A stretch of DNA of 64,000 nucleotides from an uncultured Bulleidia sp. (GTDB taxonomy: Bacteria > Bacillota_I > Bacilli_A > Erysipelotrichales > Erysipelotrichaceae). The notes below the pieces were generated by a model. It saw nothing but the letters and a program-made list of their open reading frames with translations, was not told the DNA's origin and searched no databases. The position numbers and the translations under genes were made by a program. The DNA lies in NCBI GenBank assembly GCA_934754415.1, contig CAKVIS010000002.1, positions 1-64,000 on the forward strand, in the 5' to 3' direction. Shown one piece after another: positions 44,997 to 54,548 of this stretch (position 1 is its first letter; every line of letters starts with the position of its first letter).

Positions 44997-46892
44997 ATGG
45001 CTAAGAAACAGTTTAAAGCTGAATCAAAAAAACTATTAGAAATGATGATCAATTCGATCTACACCAATAAAGAAATCTTTTTAAGAGAACTGATTTCCAA
45101 TGCAAGTGATGCTTTGGATAAACGTCATTATCTCTCTATCCGTGAACCGGAAAAATATCCAGTCAGCTCTCAGGATCTCAAAATCACTATCACAAGAAAT
45201 AAAGACGCAAGACAGCTGATCATCGAAGATACCGGTATCGGTATGACCGGTGAAGAAATGGAAAAAAACCTGGGTACTATTGCAAAATCAGGCTCTGCTG
45301 AATTCAGAGAAGCCATGGATAAAGCCCATGATGACATTGATATCATCGGACAGTTCGGTGTAGGCTTCTACAGTGCCTTTATGGTTGCGGACAGAATTCT
45401 TGTAGAATCCAAGAGTGCTACAGACCCTCAGGCTTATTCCTGGAGTTCTTCAGGTGAAGATGGATATATTCTTTCCAAGATTGATAAAGACTCCATTGGT
45501 ACACGTATCACATTAAACCTGAAAGCTGATACAGAAGAAGAAACCTATTCTGAATATCTTGAAGAATATACCATTCGCAATCTGATTAAGAAGTACAGTG
45601 ATTATGTACGTTATCCTATTGAAATGGAATGCGAAAAATCCATTCCCGATCCAACTGACAAGGAAAAAACCATCACCACTACAGAAATGGAAACCTTGAA
45701 CAGTATGGTTCCATTATGGAAGAAACCAAAGAGCAAGATTACACAGGAAGAATATAACGAGTTCTATAAAGCAAAATTCAACGACTGGGAAGATCCTCAG
45801 AAAGTTATTCATTACAACGTTGAAGGTACCGCTTCCTATACAGCTCTGTTATTCATCCCTTCCAAGACTCCATACAATTTCTATTACTCTGATTTTGAAC
45901 CAGGATTAAAGCTATACTCCAAAGGTGTATTCATCCTGGATAAAGCAAAAGATCTTGTACCTGATTACTATCGTTTCGTTACAGGCCTTGTGGACAGTGA
46001 TGATCTCAACCTGAATATTTCAAGAGAAATCCTGCAGCAGGACAGACAGGTAAAAGCCATTGCAAAATCCATAGAAACAAAGATTCACAAAGCACTGGAA
46101 GAAATGCTGAGTAAGGACAGAGAAGGCTATGAAAAGTTCTTTGACAACTTTGGTCTGAACCTCAAATATGGTGTGTACAAAGACTATGGCATGAACAAAG
46201 AGAAACTTCAGGATCTTATCTTATTCAAGTCCAGCAAGGAAGATAAATATGTCACACTGCAGGAATATGTAGATAACATGAAAGAAGACCAGAAAGCTAT
46301 TTACTATGCATGTGGTTCTTCCATTGAAGAAATCAAACGTAATCCTGTATTAAAGAAATTACAGGATAAAGGATATGAAGTATTGTACTTCCTGGATGAA
46401 AGAGATGAATTCTTCTCCGGTATTCTGAATTCCTACAAAGATAAACCTTTCAAGAGTATCAATAAGGGTGATCTTGACCTGGACAGCGAAGAAGAAAAGA
46501 AGGCTATTGAAGAAAAGACAGAGGAAAATAAGGATCTGCTGAGTGCTATGAAAGAAGCTCTTGGTGAAAAAGTAAAAGAGGTCCGTATTTCTTCCCGTCT
46601 GAAAGATGACCCTGTCATTATCGTGTCTGATGACGGTGTTTCTCTGGAAATGGAAAAATACATGTCTCAGGATCCTATGAATCATGGTGTTAAAGCCAAC
46701 AAGATTCTGGAGATCAATCCAAATCACCCTATTTTCAAAGTCTTGCAGGAAGAGGCTTCCAATACTGAAACCTTAAAAGATTACAGCGAAGTACTGTATG
46801 ACCAGGCATTACTGATTCAGGGTTTACCTATCGAAGATCCAGTTACCTATTCCAGAAAGATTACAGACCTTCTTATCAAAGCAAGCAAATGA
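44997..46892 (+). CDS. htpG: chaperone HtpG (Hsp90)
   Basis: Cytoplasmic ATP-dependent Hsp90 homologue, 631 residues. The N-terminal ATPase shows KKLLEMMINSIYTNKEIFLR, ELISNASDALDK, IEDTGIGMT and GQFGVGFYSAFMV; the middle domain has LNISREILQQD with the catalytic-loop Arg. Length is normal. AGGAGG precedes the ATG. Two CIRCE copies in its promoter place it under HrcA-type control, unlike B. subtilis htpG. It is monocistronic and ends at 46897-46926. Confidence 0.97.
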   Translation: MAKKQFKAESKKLLEMMINSIYTNKEIFLRELISNASDALDKRHYLSIREPEKYPVSSQDLKITITRNKDARQLIIEDTGIGMTGEEMEKNLGTIAKSGSAEFREAMDKAHDDIDIIGQFGVGFYSAFMVADRILVESKSATDPQAYSWSSSGEDGYILSKIDKDSIGTRITLNLKADTEEETYSEYLEEYTIRNLIKKYSDYVRYPIEMECEKSIPDPTDKEKTITTTEMETLNSMVPLWKKPKSKITQEEYNEFYKAKFNDWEDPQKVIHYNVEGTASYTALLFIPSKTPYNFYYSDFEPGLKLYSKGVFILDKAKDLVPDYYRFVTGLVDSDDLNLNISREILQQDRQVKAIAKSIETKIHKALEEMLSKDREGYEKFFDNFGLNLKYGVYKDYGMNKEKLQDLILFKSSKEDKYVTLQEYVDNMKEDQKAIYYACGSSIEEIKRNPVLKKLQDKGYEVLYFLDERDEFFSGILNSYKDKPFKSINKGDLDLDSEEEKKAIEEKTEENKDLLSAMKEALGEKVKEVRISSRLKDDPVIIVSDDGVSLEMEKYMSQDPMNHGVKANKILEINPNHPIFKVLQEEASNTETLKDYSEVLYDQALLIQGLPIEDPVTYSRKITDLLIKASK

Positions 46893-46896
46893 AAAA

Positions 46897-46926
46897 TTAA
46901 CCACAGAAGTCTTCTGTGGTTTTTTA
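46897..46926 (+). terminator. terminator after htpG
   Basis: Stem AACCACAGA/TCTGTGGTT with a 5-nt loop followed by a T run. Confidence 0.92.
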
Positions 46927-46976
46927 TATGGCTTATAAAAAAACGGAACAATTTTACAATCATTCCGAACACATAA

Positions 46977-47840
46977 TTATTTTCTGGAAAACAGTTTTTC
47001 TACAGGCAATTGTGCTGCTAATACTGCCCCGAAAGTCAATGCACAACCTATCAGTTCTCTTACACTCATCACCTGATGCAATAACAGAAATCCTCCTATT
47101 GCCGCAAATACAGATTCCAGTGACATTAACAGAGAGGCAATCGTTGGATCTGTATCTTTCTGTCCTATAATCTGCAATGTGTATCCTGCACCACTGGACA
47201 AAATCCCTGCATATAGCACAGGTCCAAGAGCCTGTACTATAGAGGACAGTTCAGGTTTTTCAAAAATAAACATTGGAATTGTGCATAATAAACCTGCCAC
47301 ATAGAACTGAATACAGCTCATGCGTATCCCGTCTACTTTAGAAGAAAAGTGATCTATAGTCAGTATATGGAATGCAAATCCTACAGCACATAGCAGCACA
47401 AACGTGTCTCCTTTAGAAAAAGAAATGGATTCGTTCATACACAGAAAATACAAACCAGCAACACTCATTGCAACACAGAGCCCGATTTTTTTCGAAATCT
47501 TTTTTCCGAGAAAAACTGAAAGCAAAGGGACAAACACAACATACAGTGCAGTAATAAATCCCGCTTTTCCTACAGTAGTGTATACAACTCCCACCTGCTG
47601 TAACATAGAGGCAGCGCCAAGACAAAGACCACAGGCAATTCCACCTTTCCATAAAATTTTTGACTCGCACGGGGTCTTTTTAAACAATGGCAGGATACAG
47701 GTTAAAGTCAGTCCTGCAATATAACTTCTGAGACATGTAAACGTCCATGGCCCTATGACATCCATCGCAACACTCTGTGCTACAAATGCCATACCCCATA
47801 TACATGCTGTAAGTAATAATAAGATACTTCCTTTTTTCAT
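46977..47840 (-). CDS. EamA/DMT-family transporter
   Basis: A 287-residue inner-membrane transporter with about ten spans and the two-fold EamA repeat (TACIWGMAFVAQSVAM in the first, AAIGGFLLLHQ in the second). Drug/metabolite exporters of this type handle amino acids or nucleosides; the substrate is unknown. The ATG at 47840 follows a TATAAT by 9 bp without SD, hence probable leaderless expression. An in-frame GTG within the -10 region is rejected. Confidence 0.86.
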   Translation of the reverse strand: MKKGSILLLLTACIWGMAFVAQSVAMDVIGPWTFTCLRSYIAGLTLTCILPLFKKTPCESKILWKGGIACGLCLGAASMLQQVGVVYTTVGKAGFITALYVVFVPLLSVFLGKKISKKIGLCVAMSVAGLYFLCMNESISFSKGDTFVLLCAVGFAFHILTIDHFSSKVDGIRMSCIQFYVAGLLCTIPMFIFEKPELSSIVQALGPVLYAGILSSGAGYTLQIIGQKDTDPTIASLLMSLESVFAAIGGFLLLHQVMSVRELIGCALTFGAVLAAQLPVEKLFSRK

Positions 47841-47849
47841 ACAGCAACA

Positions 47850-47855
47850 ATTATA
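47850..47855 (-). promoter_or_regulatory. -10 box of the EamA gene, leaderless start
   Basis: TATAAT on the minus strand ends 9 bp before the ATG at 47840; a TTCTCA lies 17 bp upstream inside the end of the neighbouring gene. No SD is present. Confidence 0.6.
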
Positions 47856-47862
47856 CACAATC

Positions 47863-48339
47863 TCACTTTATATGAGAACAGAGTTCTTTTCCCCTTTCAA
47901 ATTCAAACACTGTATTTCTTGCAATATCCATACAGAGAATCGGAAAAAAGAAAACTGTAACCATCTGTAATCCTTCTATAAAGTGAAACAGACAGGATAT
48001 TCCCATAAGAACTGCAGCAAATACCAGCATAAATTTTCTGTTTCTCTGTACCACCAGATTATTGTGACTCACCCAGAGACTCTGTGCAAAACTTACAGAA
48101 ACACCAAGCAAAATCAGTTTTACGTCCACTGTTAAAAGACACATGATTATTTCCAGAGACAGAATAATTATCATCTGCTTTGTCATCACTTCCTCTTCAC
48201 TTTTTCTTACCATCAAAAGTGCAAACAAAATATCCAGTATTGCCATCATACTTTCCAGCAAAGTATTTTGCTGAAGATATGCCCCGGCCGTTAAAAATGC
48301 AAGACTGATATGTAATCTGTATCTATTTGTATATGTCAT
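47863..48339 (-). CDS. small polytopic membrane protein of unknown function
   Basis: A 158-residue protein with about four membrane segments, mostly Leu/Ile/Val/Phe, and a short polar tail (EFERGKELCSHIK). I do not recognise the family. AGAAGGAGAAACC precedes the ATG. It lies 22 bp before the EamA gene, which has its own promoter in this gene's 3' end. It is divergent from the WYL regulator. Confidence 0.6.
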   Translation of the reverse strand: MTYTNRYRLHISLAFLTAGAYLQQNTLLESMMAILDILFALLMVRKSEEEVMTKQMIIILSLEIIMCLLTVDVKLILLGVSVSFAQSLWVSHNNLVVQRNRKFMLVFAAVLMGISCLFHFIEGLQMVTVFFFPILCMDIARNTVFEFERGKELCSHIK

Positions 48340-48389
48340 AGGTTTCTCCTTCTTTCTGCAGTCAGTATATAGAGAGAAGCTTTATTTGG

Positions 48390-48407
48390 TGTACATATAC
48401 GTGTACA
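48390..48407. promoter_or_regulatory. paired TGTACA motif in the divergent region before the WYL gene
   Basis: TGTACA (48390-48395) and TGTACA (48402-48407), each self-complementary, lie 6 bp apart next to a TACAAT (48404-48409) that could be the -10 box of the WYL gene. Candidate operator for the encoded regulator; inference only. Confidence 0.4.
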
Positions 48408-48436
48408 ATAAATAAAAAATAAGGGGAAAATCACCT

Positions 48437-49423
48437 ATGATCAACAGCAGTCTTACCACTTTAAAAATACTGTATTATTTACAGACAGAAAGCAGTCCTG
48501 AAGAAGCAGTCACCACTGCAGATATTCTGGAATATCTGAAAACACAGGGCATACAGGCAGACAGACGTTTCGTTTATAAAACCATAGACAACCTGATTGA
48601 AACAGGATATCCCATCCAGAAAGTTCATGCCAATTATACCTATGCCTGTTATTATGCTCCTGTATTGCAGACTGCCGAAGCTTTCTTTCTTTTAGATGCA
48701 ATAGAGAGCAGTCCTTGTCTTACAGCCGAAGATAAGACCATGATTCAGAAAAAACTTATTACTGCTCTACCAAGTGATCAGCAGGCTTATTTACCTAAAA
48801 TGGCAGGCTCTTCTTCCTCCAGTACAAATTCCCTGGTATTACTGACAATTCGTACAATACTTTCTGCTATTCACCAACAGAAAGTGATTTCCTTTCTGTA
48901 CTTTGACTATAATCTGCAGAAAAAGAAAAAGTATCGTAAAAACGGTATCAGATATAAGGTATTCCCACAGACCATTGTCAGTGACAGAGGTAAGTTTTAT
49001 TGTATCGGCTATTCCCTGGAAGATAACTTACTCAAGACATACAGACTGGACAAAATGGATGTTATTCATATACTGGATATATCCTTCAAGATGGAGCAGT
49101 CATTTGATCTAGACTCCTTCATGCACAATACATTCCACATGTATTCCTCCAAAGCAACCAGTATACTGGCAAAATTTGATATCTCTCTTTTACCTGTGGT
49201 CTATGACAACTTTGGTCTGGATATACTGATTACACAAAGTGATGAAACCTCTTTTACTGCAGGTATTTCCACTGCCATTACACCAGAAGTTATTGGATGG
49301 TTCTTAAAAAACTCTGCCCATTGTACTGTATACAAACCTCAGCAGCTGAAGGATAATATGATTGCTACAGCAAGAATCATTCTTCAAAAATACAAGGAGG
49401 AAGATACTGATGAATACTATTGA
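48437..49423 (+). CDS. WYL-domain transcription regulator
   Basis: A 328-residue regulator with an N-terminal winged helix (about 6-66, LKILYYLQTE, RRFVYKTIDNLIETGYPI) and a WYL-type ligand-binding domain (about 140-215, VISFLYFDYNLQKK, KFYCIGYSLEDNLLKTYRLD). WYL proteins respond to nucleic acids or nucleotides in several systems. AGGGGAAAA precedes the ATG. It overlaps the sirtuin gene by 14 bp. Confidence 0.85.
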   Translation: MINSSLTTLKILYYLQTESSPEEAVTTADILEYLKTQGIQADRRFVYKTIDNLIETGYPIQKVHANYTYACYYAPVLQTAEAFFLLDAIESSPCLTAEDKTMIQKKLITALPSDQQAYLPKMAGSSSSSTNSLVLLTIRTILSAIHQQKVISFLYFDYNLQKKKKYRKNGIRYKVFPQTIVSDRGKFYCIGYSLEDNLLKTYRLDKMDVIHILDISFKMEQSFDLDSFMHNTFHMYSSKATSILAKFDISLLPVVYDNFGLDILITQSDETSFTAGISTAITPEVIGWFLKNSAHCTVYKPQQLKDNMIATARIILQKYKEEDTDEYY

Positions 49424-50132
49424 TGCATTACAGAAAATTATCGATAACGGAAAAAGAATCGTCTTCTTTACAGGGGCTGGTGTTTCTACAGACAGCGGCA
49501 TTCCTGATTTCAGGAGTCAGGATGGTCTTTACCACACAAAATATGCCTATCCACCGGAAGAAATCCTTTCTCATACCTTCTTTATGCATTCCACAGAAGA
49601 GTTTTACCGTTTTTACAGAGATAAAATGCTGTACCCGGATGTACAGCCTAATTACGTACATACCTTTATCGCAAAACTGGAGGAGATGGGGAAATCTCTG
49701 GGGGTAGTCACACAGAATATTGACGGACTTCACCAGAAAGCCGGAAGCAAACATGTGTATGAATTACATGGTTCTGTGTCCAGAAACTATTGTACAAAAT
49801 GTCATCACTTCTATGATGAATCCTATATTTTGAACACCTCAGGCATCCCAAAATGCCCATCATGCGGTGGTATCATCAAACCGGATGTAGTACTGTATGA
49901 AGAGCCTTTAAACAATGAGGTTGTTACCAAAGCAGTAGAAACCATACAGAAAGCAGATGTTCTGATTGTTATGGGCACTTCTCTTGTGGTGTATCCTGCA
50001 GCTGGTCTGATTCGTTATTTCTACGGAGATAAACTGGTATTGATCAATAAAGATGCCACTCCTTATGACAACATGGCAGATCTTGCCATTCACTCTTCAT
50101 TCAGTGCAATTCTTCCAAAAATCAAACTCTGA
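49410..50132 (+). CDS. cobB: NAD-dependent protein deacylase (Sir2 family)
   Basis: Removes acyl groups from lysines using NAD. The 240-residue sirtuin shows GAGVSTDSGIPDFRS, TQNIDGLHQKAG, the catalytic His in YELHGSV and the zinc site C-T-K-C plus C-P-S-C. The ATG at 49410 has AAGGAGG upstream, inside the WYL gene. Coupling to a WYL regulator is seen; whether it is functional is unknown. Confidence 0.94.
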   Translation: MNTIDALQKIIDNGKRIVFFTGAGVSTDSGIPDFRSQDGLYHTKYAYPPEEILSHTFFMHSTEEFYRFYRDKMLYPDVQPNYVHTFIAKLEEMGKSLGVVTQNIDGLHQKAGSKHVYELHGSVSRNYCTKCHHFYDESYILNTSGIPKCPSCGGIIKPDVVLYEEPLNNEVVTKAVETIQKADVLIVMGTSLVVYPAAGLIRYFYGDKLVLINKDATPYDNMADLAIHSSFSAILPKIKL

Positions 50133-50168
50133 AAAAAGAACAGGTTATCGATTGACCTGTTCTTTAAA
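50132..50168. terminator. bidirectional terminator between the sirtuin and CarD genes
   Basis: An 11-bp stem AAAGAACAGGT/ACCTGTTCTTT (50135-50145 with 50155-50165) flanked by A and T runs. It overlaps the stop of the CarD-like gene. Confidence 0.9.
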
Positions 50169-50645
50169 ATATTGTTCTGCTTCTTCGTAAGAGATATTCA
50201 GGCTTGCTGCGATCTCATTAAACAGATATTTTTCAGCTTTATGCAGATATTCATCATCAATGGAAGCTGTTCGTTTATTCTGTGCAATACGCTGTTGATT
50301 ACGCTGATAAGAAGTTTTGATAATCCGCACAAGATCTTCAAGACTGTCAGAGTTCAGCAGGTTGGAATACTGACTCTTAAGATTGGAGGTTTTGCTTTCT
50401 ACCGGTTCCTGATTCTTAATAGCTTCTATCAGATCCTGTATTTCCTCTTTTGTAATCATATCTCTTAAATGTCCGCCTTTATCAGAAATCGGAACCTGCA
50501 TTTTTACAGAGCCATCAGGATTTGCAAAAGGAACAAGTACATAACACTTTTCTTTTGTGAAATCACTTTTAGCGATACGTATAACTCTGCAGACTTCTCT
50601 TCGATAAACTAACAAATCTCCTTTTTTATACAATTTTTGTGCCAT
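50145..50645 (-). CDS. CarD-like transcription factor
   Basis: A 166-residue protein with an N-terminal RNA-polymerase interacting (TRCF-RID-like) domain at about 1-60 (YKKGDLLVYRREVCRVIRI) and a C-terminal helical region (about 90-160). CarD-type proteins contact RNA polymerase beta and alter open-complex stability. The ATG at 50645 has GAAGGTG before it; an earlier in-frame start is rejected. It stands alone, convergent to the sirtuin. Confidence 0.88.
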   Translation of the reverse strand: MAQKLYKKGDLLVYRREVCRVIRIAKSDFTKEKCYVLVPFANPDGSVKMQVPISDKGGHLRDMITKEEIQDLIEAIKNQEPVESKTSNLKSQYSNLLNSDSLEDLVRIIKTSYQRNQQRIAQNKRTASIDDEYLHKAEKYLFNEIAASLNISYEEAEQYFKEQVNR

Positions 50646-50709
50646 GATTTCACCTTCTTTCGATACGTTAATCATATCACAAATTCATCTTTTTTTCACA
50701 TGTTGCGTT

Positions 50710-51156
50710 TTATAAGAGAAAGCCATGGGCATCAGCAGGTTTACCCGCAACAGCACACCCGTCTATCACAGAGCATATATACAGTACAATCGGTATAATT
50801 CCTGTCCATCCCAGTAACACTGTCATCAGAATATATTTTCTGCCTCTTGCAATATCACCGGCATAGAAATACTGAAAACCGAAAATTCCAAATACAAGAG
50901 CAAGCAGAAGATATACCCATTTATTAATCTGTCTTGTTCCTGTCTGTTTCTCTTCTTCAAAAGTGGAATCGATGGTATTCCCCTCTTTTTCCACAAACAC
51001 ATCAGAAGAAGCAGAGGAAGTATACACTTTTACAACATCTCCTACAGATGGTAAAAAACGGAAACAGGATAATGGATATGTAGTAAATGTAGATTTTGCT
51101 TCATCCGCAACAATGACAGTACCTTTTTGTGTGTCAATATCTTTAATCACCAGCAT
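50710..51156 (-). CDS. TM2-domain membrane protein with N-terminal soluble domain
   Basis: A 148-residue protein: a beta-rich N terminus (about 1-65, GTVIVADEAKSTFTTYPLS) and a TM2 module of two membrane helices with the GIFGFQYFYAGDIARGRKY motif (about 88-135). The function is unknown. AGAGGGTGA precedes the ATG. It follows the RlmI-like gene by 12 bp and may be cotranscribed. Confidence 0.75.
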   Translation of the reverse strand: MLVIKDIDTQKGTVIVADEAKSTFTTYPLSCFRFLPSVGDVVKVYTSSASSDVFVEKEGNTIDSTFEEEKQTGTRQINKWVYLLLALVFGIFGFQYFYAGDIARGRKYILMTVLLGWTGIIPIVLYICSVIDGCAVAGKPADAHGFLL

Positions 51157-51168
51157 ATGCTCACCCTC

Positions 51169-52386
51169 TTATATAATCTGTACCAGAAAGTATTTTAAAT
51201 AATCTGTTTCACTTACCGAAACCAGTACCGGATGATCCGGCGAAGCATGTCTTTCTTCTACTATTCTGACCTGAACACCAGCCTCTTTTGCGGCATCTTT
51301 TAACATCTCTTTAAATTTTTCCACAGGCATAAAATGCGAACAGGAATTTGTAGCAAGATATCCTCCGCGAGGTAATATCTTCATAGCCTGTGCATTGATT
51401 TTTTTATACCCCTGATATGCCTGCAGGAATGTTCTTCTGCTCTTTGTGAATGCAGGAGGATCCAGAATAATAAAGTCATAGAAGATATGTTCTCTTCTGA
51501 CTCTTTCCAGTTCTTCAAACACATCTCCCTGGATAAATTCCACTTTATCTTCAAGATGATTACGTATTGCATTTCTTCGTGCAGTTTCCAGTGCTGTTTC
51601 ACTGATATCCAGTGCCACTACCTTCTTTGCCTTACCCATAGCAGCATTTAAAGCAAAGCTGCCTGTATGTGTACAGCAATCCAGAATTGTTTTCCCTTCA
51701 CTCAACGATCTTACTGCTTTACGGTTATATTTCTGATCCAGAAAGAAACCGGTCTTCTGACCATTTTCTACATCCACTTCAAAATAGATGTCGTTTTCTT
51801 TAATTTTCGTTACAGTACTGGCTGGATGTATATCTCCATACCACCCCTTATACTGTAAAAGTCCTTCTTTCTTACGAAGTTCTCCTTCATTTCTTTCATA
51901 GATACCTTCGATAACTTCACCCATCTGTGCAAGTTGCTGTAATAATGCGGCATAAATACAGTCTTTATACTTTTCACATCCAAATGAATCCACTTCACTG
52001 ACAAGAATAGTGTCATATCTGTCAATTGTAAGACCCGGTAATCCATCACTTTCTCCATGTACCAGTCTGCATGCCTTAAAATCATCTTTCATGACTTCTT
52101 TGCGATATTGCAATGCATATTGAATACGTCTTGCAAAGAATGCTTCATCGATTTTATCATTGGCATTAGATGTCAGAATACGGATACGTATCTTGGAATG
52201 CAGAGATAAAAAACCTGTACCAAGATAATTATCTTTCATACCAAAGACATCTACAATACTGCCATTTTCAAGATTCTCATCTATAGAAACTATTTCATCT
52301 TCATATACCCATGGATGTCCGTCATGGATACAATTTGCCTGCTTTTTGGTTACTGTTGCTTTTGCATATATACGTTGTTGTTTCAT
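51169..52386 (-). CDS. 23S rRNA cytosine-5 methyltransferase, RlmI family
   Basis: A 405-residue class I methylase: PUA domain (about 20-75, GHPWVYEDEIVSID), central EEHEE-type region, then the SAM fold (ILDCCTHTGSFALNAAM, VALDISETAL) and the motif IV segment LDPPAFTKS. In E. coli RlmI methylates C1962 of 23S rRNA. The ATG at 52386 follows GGAGA; a longer upstream frame is rejected. Confidence 0.88.
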   Translation of the reverse strand: MKQQRIYAKATVTKKQANCIHDGHPWVYEDEIVSIDENLENGSIVDVFGMKDNYLGTGFLSLHSKIRIRILTSNANDKIDEAFFARRIQYALQYRKEVMKDDFKACRLVHGESDGLPGLTIDRYDTILVSEVDSFGCEKYKDCIYAALLQQLAQMGEVIEGIYERNEGELRKKEGLLQYKGWYGDIHPASTVTKIKENDIYFEVDVENGQKTGFFLDQKYNRKAVRSLSEGKTILDCCTHTGSFALNAAMGKAKKVVALDISETALETARRNAIRNHLEDKVEFIQGDVFEELERVRREHIFYDFIILDPPAFTKSRRTFLQAYQGYKKINAQAMKILPRGGYLATNSCSHFMPVEKFKEMLKDAAKEAGVQVRIVEERHASPDHPVLVSVSETDYLKYFLVQII

Positions 52387-52426
52387 AAGTTTTCTCCAAC
52401 TGCATTGTACCACATACTCAATCATC

Positions 52427-52463
52427 AAAAAAACAGGAACTGTGTGACATGCACAATTCCTGT
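52427..52463 (-). terminator. terminator of the nucleoside ABC importer operon
   Basis: Stem ACAGGAA-C-TGTG with CACA-A-TTCCTGT (one mismatch), followed by seven T on the minus strand. Confidence 0.88.
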
Positions 52464-52485
52464 CAATGCATAGTTTATGAATACT

Positions 52486-53430
52486 TTATCCTCTGTGTCC
52501 TTTTTCGTATGGTATTCCTTCCGCCTTAGGTGCCGCAGAATTCTGGGGCGTCAATGCCAGAACTACAAGAGAAATAATATATGGCATCATATTGTAAACA
52601 GTTCCAGGTAAATGCAGAGCAGCGAAGAATCCAATACCTGTATATACATTACTTAAGGCTCTGAAGAATCCGAACAATAAAGCAGTTAATGCAATCTTAT
52701 GCGGTTTCCACTGACCAAAAATCATTACTGCAAGAGCAAGGAAACCAAAACCTGCAACACCTACTTCAAACTTCCATTCAGATACACCTGCTGTAATATA
52801 GGTAATACCACCAAGTCCGCCTAAAATACCGGAGATAATGACACCCCACCAGCGCATCTTGTACACGTTAATACCTACAGAGTCAGCTGCCTGAGGGTTT
52901 TCACCACAGGCACGCAGTCTTAAACCAAATCTTGTTTTATACAATAATACAAATCCTATAATTAAAGCTACAGCAGCAATTAACATAAACCAGCTGAATT
53001 CAAAACTTCCAAGTTTGACAATAAATGCTTTTTTCTGATTTACATATGCCAGAATTGTAGATACATCCTGAGAATTTTTAGAAGAGTTATATCCTCTTGC
53101 CACAATGGCAGCAAGAGCAGTTGCCAGCATATTCATAGCTGTTCCGACCAGGGTCTGATCGGCATTACAGTGAATACTAGCTACACCAAGAAGTAAGGAA
53201 TACAGTACTCCGAAAGCAACAGCAAACAGACATACTGTAACTACCATGATAAAGGCATTGTCACAGGAAGAAAGAATATTCATTGCCATAGCTCCTCCAA
53301 GGGCCCCCATAACCATGATTCCTTCAAGTCCCAGGTTGATGATACCGGAATGTTCTGAGAAACATCCACCCAGTGCAACAAGTGATAATACTGAAGCAAA
53401 TATCAAAGTATATTGTAATAGTAAGATCAT
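52486..53430 (-). CDS. nucleoside-type ABC transporter permease, second subunit
   Basis: A 314-residue permease of the BmpA-associated (YufQ/NupQ) family with about eight to ten spans and the family stretch INLGLEGIMVMGALGG. It works with the preceding permease and ATPase to import nucleosides or purine bases. It overlaps the first permease by 4 bp (ATGA). Confidence 0.9.
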   Translation of the reverse strand: MILLLQYTLIFASVLSLVALGGCFSEHSGIINLGLEGIMVMGALGGAMAMNILSSCDNAFIMVVTVCLFAVAFGVLYSLLLGVASIHCNADQTLVGTAMNMLATALAAIVARGYNSSKNSQDVSTILAYVNQKKAFIVKLGSFEFSWFMLIAAVALIIGFVLLYKTRFGLRLRACGENPQAADSVGINVYKMRWWGVIISGILGGLGGITYITAGVSEWKFEVGVAGFGFLALAVMIFGQWKPHKIALTALLFGFFRALSNVYTGIGFFAALHLPGTVYNMMPYIISLVVLALTPQNSAAPKAEGIPYEKGHRG

Positions 53431-54548
53431 GCCTGTTCACCTTCCTTCTTTTTGGACTTTGTCACCTTTGCCTGACGTCTGTTCATCAGATTCTTTGTAA
53501 ATAATACAAAGGCACTTCCGTAAATAATGATACCGAACATCATATCAGAAATCTGCGATGGATACAGCATACGGTCAATCAGTGCACCTCCATCCAATAC
53601 ATTTTGAATAAAGAATGACGCAAAGATTGTTCCGATTGGATGTAAACCACCAAGGAATGTTGCGGCGATACCGTTAAATCCCATTGCAGGTACGGAAGAC
53701 TGTGTTGTTTCCCACTTCATATACCCGGATAAGAACAGGAAGCTTGCACCGATTCCAGCCAGTGCACCACCGATAGCCAGTGTCTTTAAAATATTCTGCT
53801 TTTCCTTCATACCGGAATATTTTGCTGCTTCTTTACTGTAACCTGTCGCAATGAGTTCATATCCAAATTTTGTCTTGGTCAGTACCACCCATAACAGAAT
53901 GGCAATAATAATCGCTAACGGAATAGCAATTGTCACATTTCTGTTATTGGCAAAAAGTGCACCCAGCCCCATAGAAGGAATCAATCCAGATGGATTTACA
54001 GAATTGATATCAACAGTATACGGACTTGCCAGATCCTTGGAAGCTGGCTGAGATAAGACAGTATTTACAAGATATAAAGTAATCCAGTTTAACATGATAC
54101 CTGAAATAACTTCATTTACATTTCTGTAAGCTTTCAAAGCACCGGTAATCACACCAAGTATTGCACCTGCGATAGCCGCCATGATAAGGCACACATACCA
54201 TGGCAGATGGAATATCAAAGCTCCCACAAGAGAAGCACCTGCACCTGCCACATACTGTCCGGCAGCTCCGATATTGAATAAACCAACTTTATAACAGAAA
54301 CAGACACTCAATGCACACATTAACAATGGAGCTGTCTTTACCAGAGTATTTCCCAGAGCTTTCATCTGAGCCGGTGCACCGGTACGTGTCAGGAAGTTCA
54401 ATATAATAGTGATAATTGCCTGTGTGGCTCCATGAGGTGCAATAATCAGCAATACTATATAACTGATCAATACCCCTGCCAGAATACAAATCAATGAAGT
54501 AACTATGGTCTGTACTGCAGAGTTTTGAAAAAATGATTTCTTTTTCAT
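53427..54548 (-). CDS. nucleoside-type ABC transporter permease, first subunit
   Basis: A 373-residue permease (YufP/NupP type) with about ten spans, the LFNIGAAGQYVAGAGA motif and a basic C terminus (MNRRQAKVTKSKKKEG). It overlaps the ATPase stop and the second permease start by 4 bp each, so stoichiometric translation is expected. Confidence 0.9.
   Translation of the reverse strand: MKKKSFFQNSAVQTIVTSLICILAGVLISYIVLLIIAPHGATQAIITIILNFLTRTGAPAQMKALGNTLVKTAPLLMCALSVCFCYKVGLFNIGAAGQYVAGAGASLVGALIFHLPWYVCLIMAAIAGAILGVITGALKAYRNVNEVISGIMLNWITLYLVNTVLSQPASKDLASPYTVDINSVNPSGLIPSMGLGALFANNRNVTIAIPLAIIIAILLWVVLTKTKFGYELIATGYSKEAAKYSGMKEKQNILKTLAIGGALAGIGASFLFLSGYMKWETTQSSVPAMGFNGIAATFLGGLHPIGTIFASFFIQNVLDGGALIDRMLYPSQISDMMFGIIIYGSAFVLFTKNLMNRRQAKVTKSKKKEGEQA

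Noticed and set aside
48437..50132. Anti-phage defence system made of WYL regulator and Sir2
   Set aside because: The sirtuin is a standard single-domain deacylase with zinc site and no effector partner; kept only as a low-interest observation.
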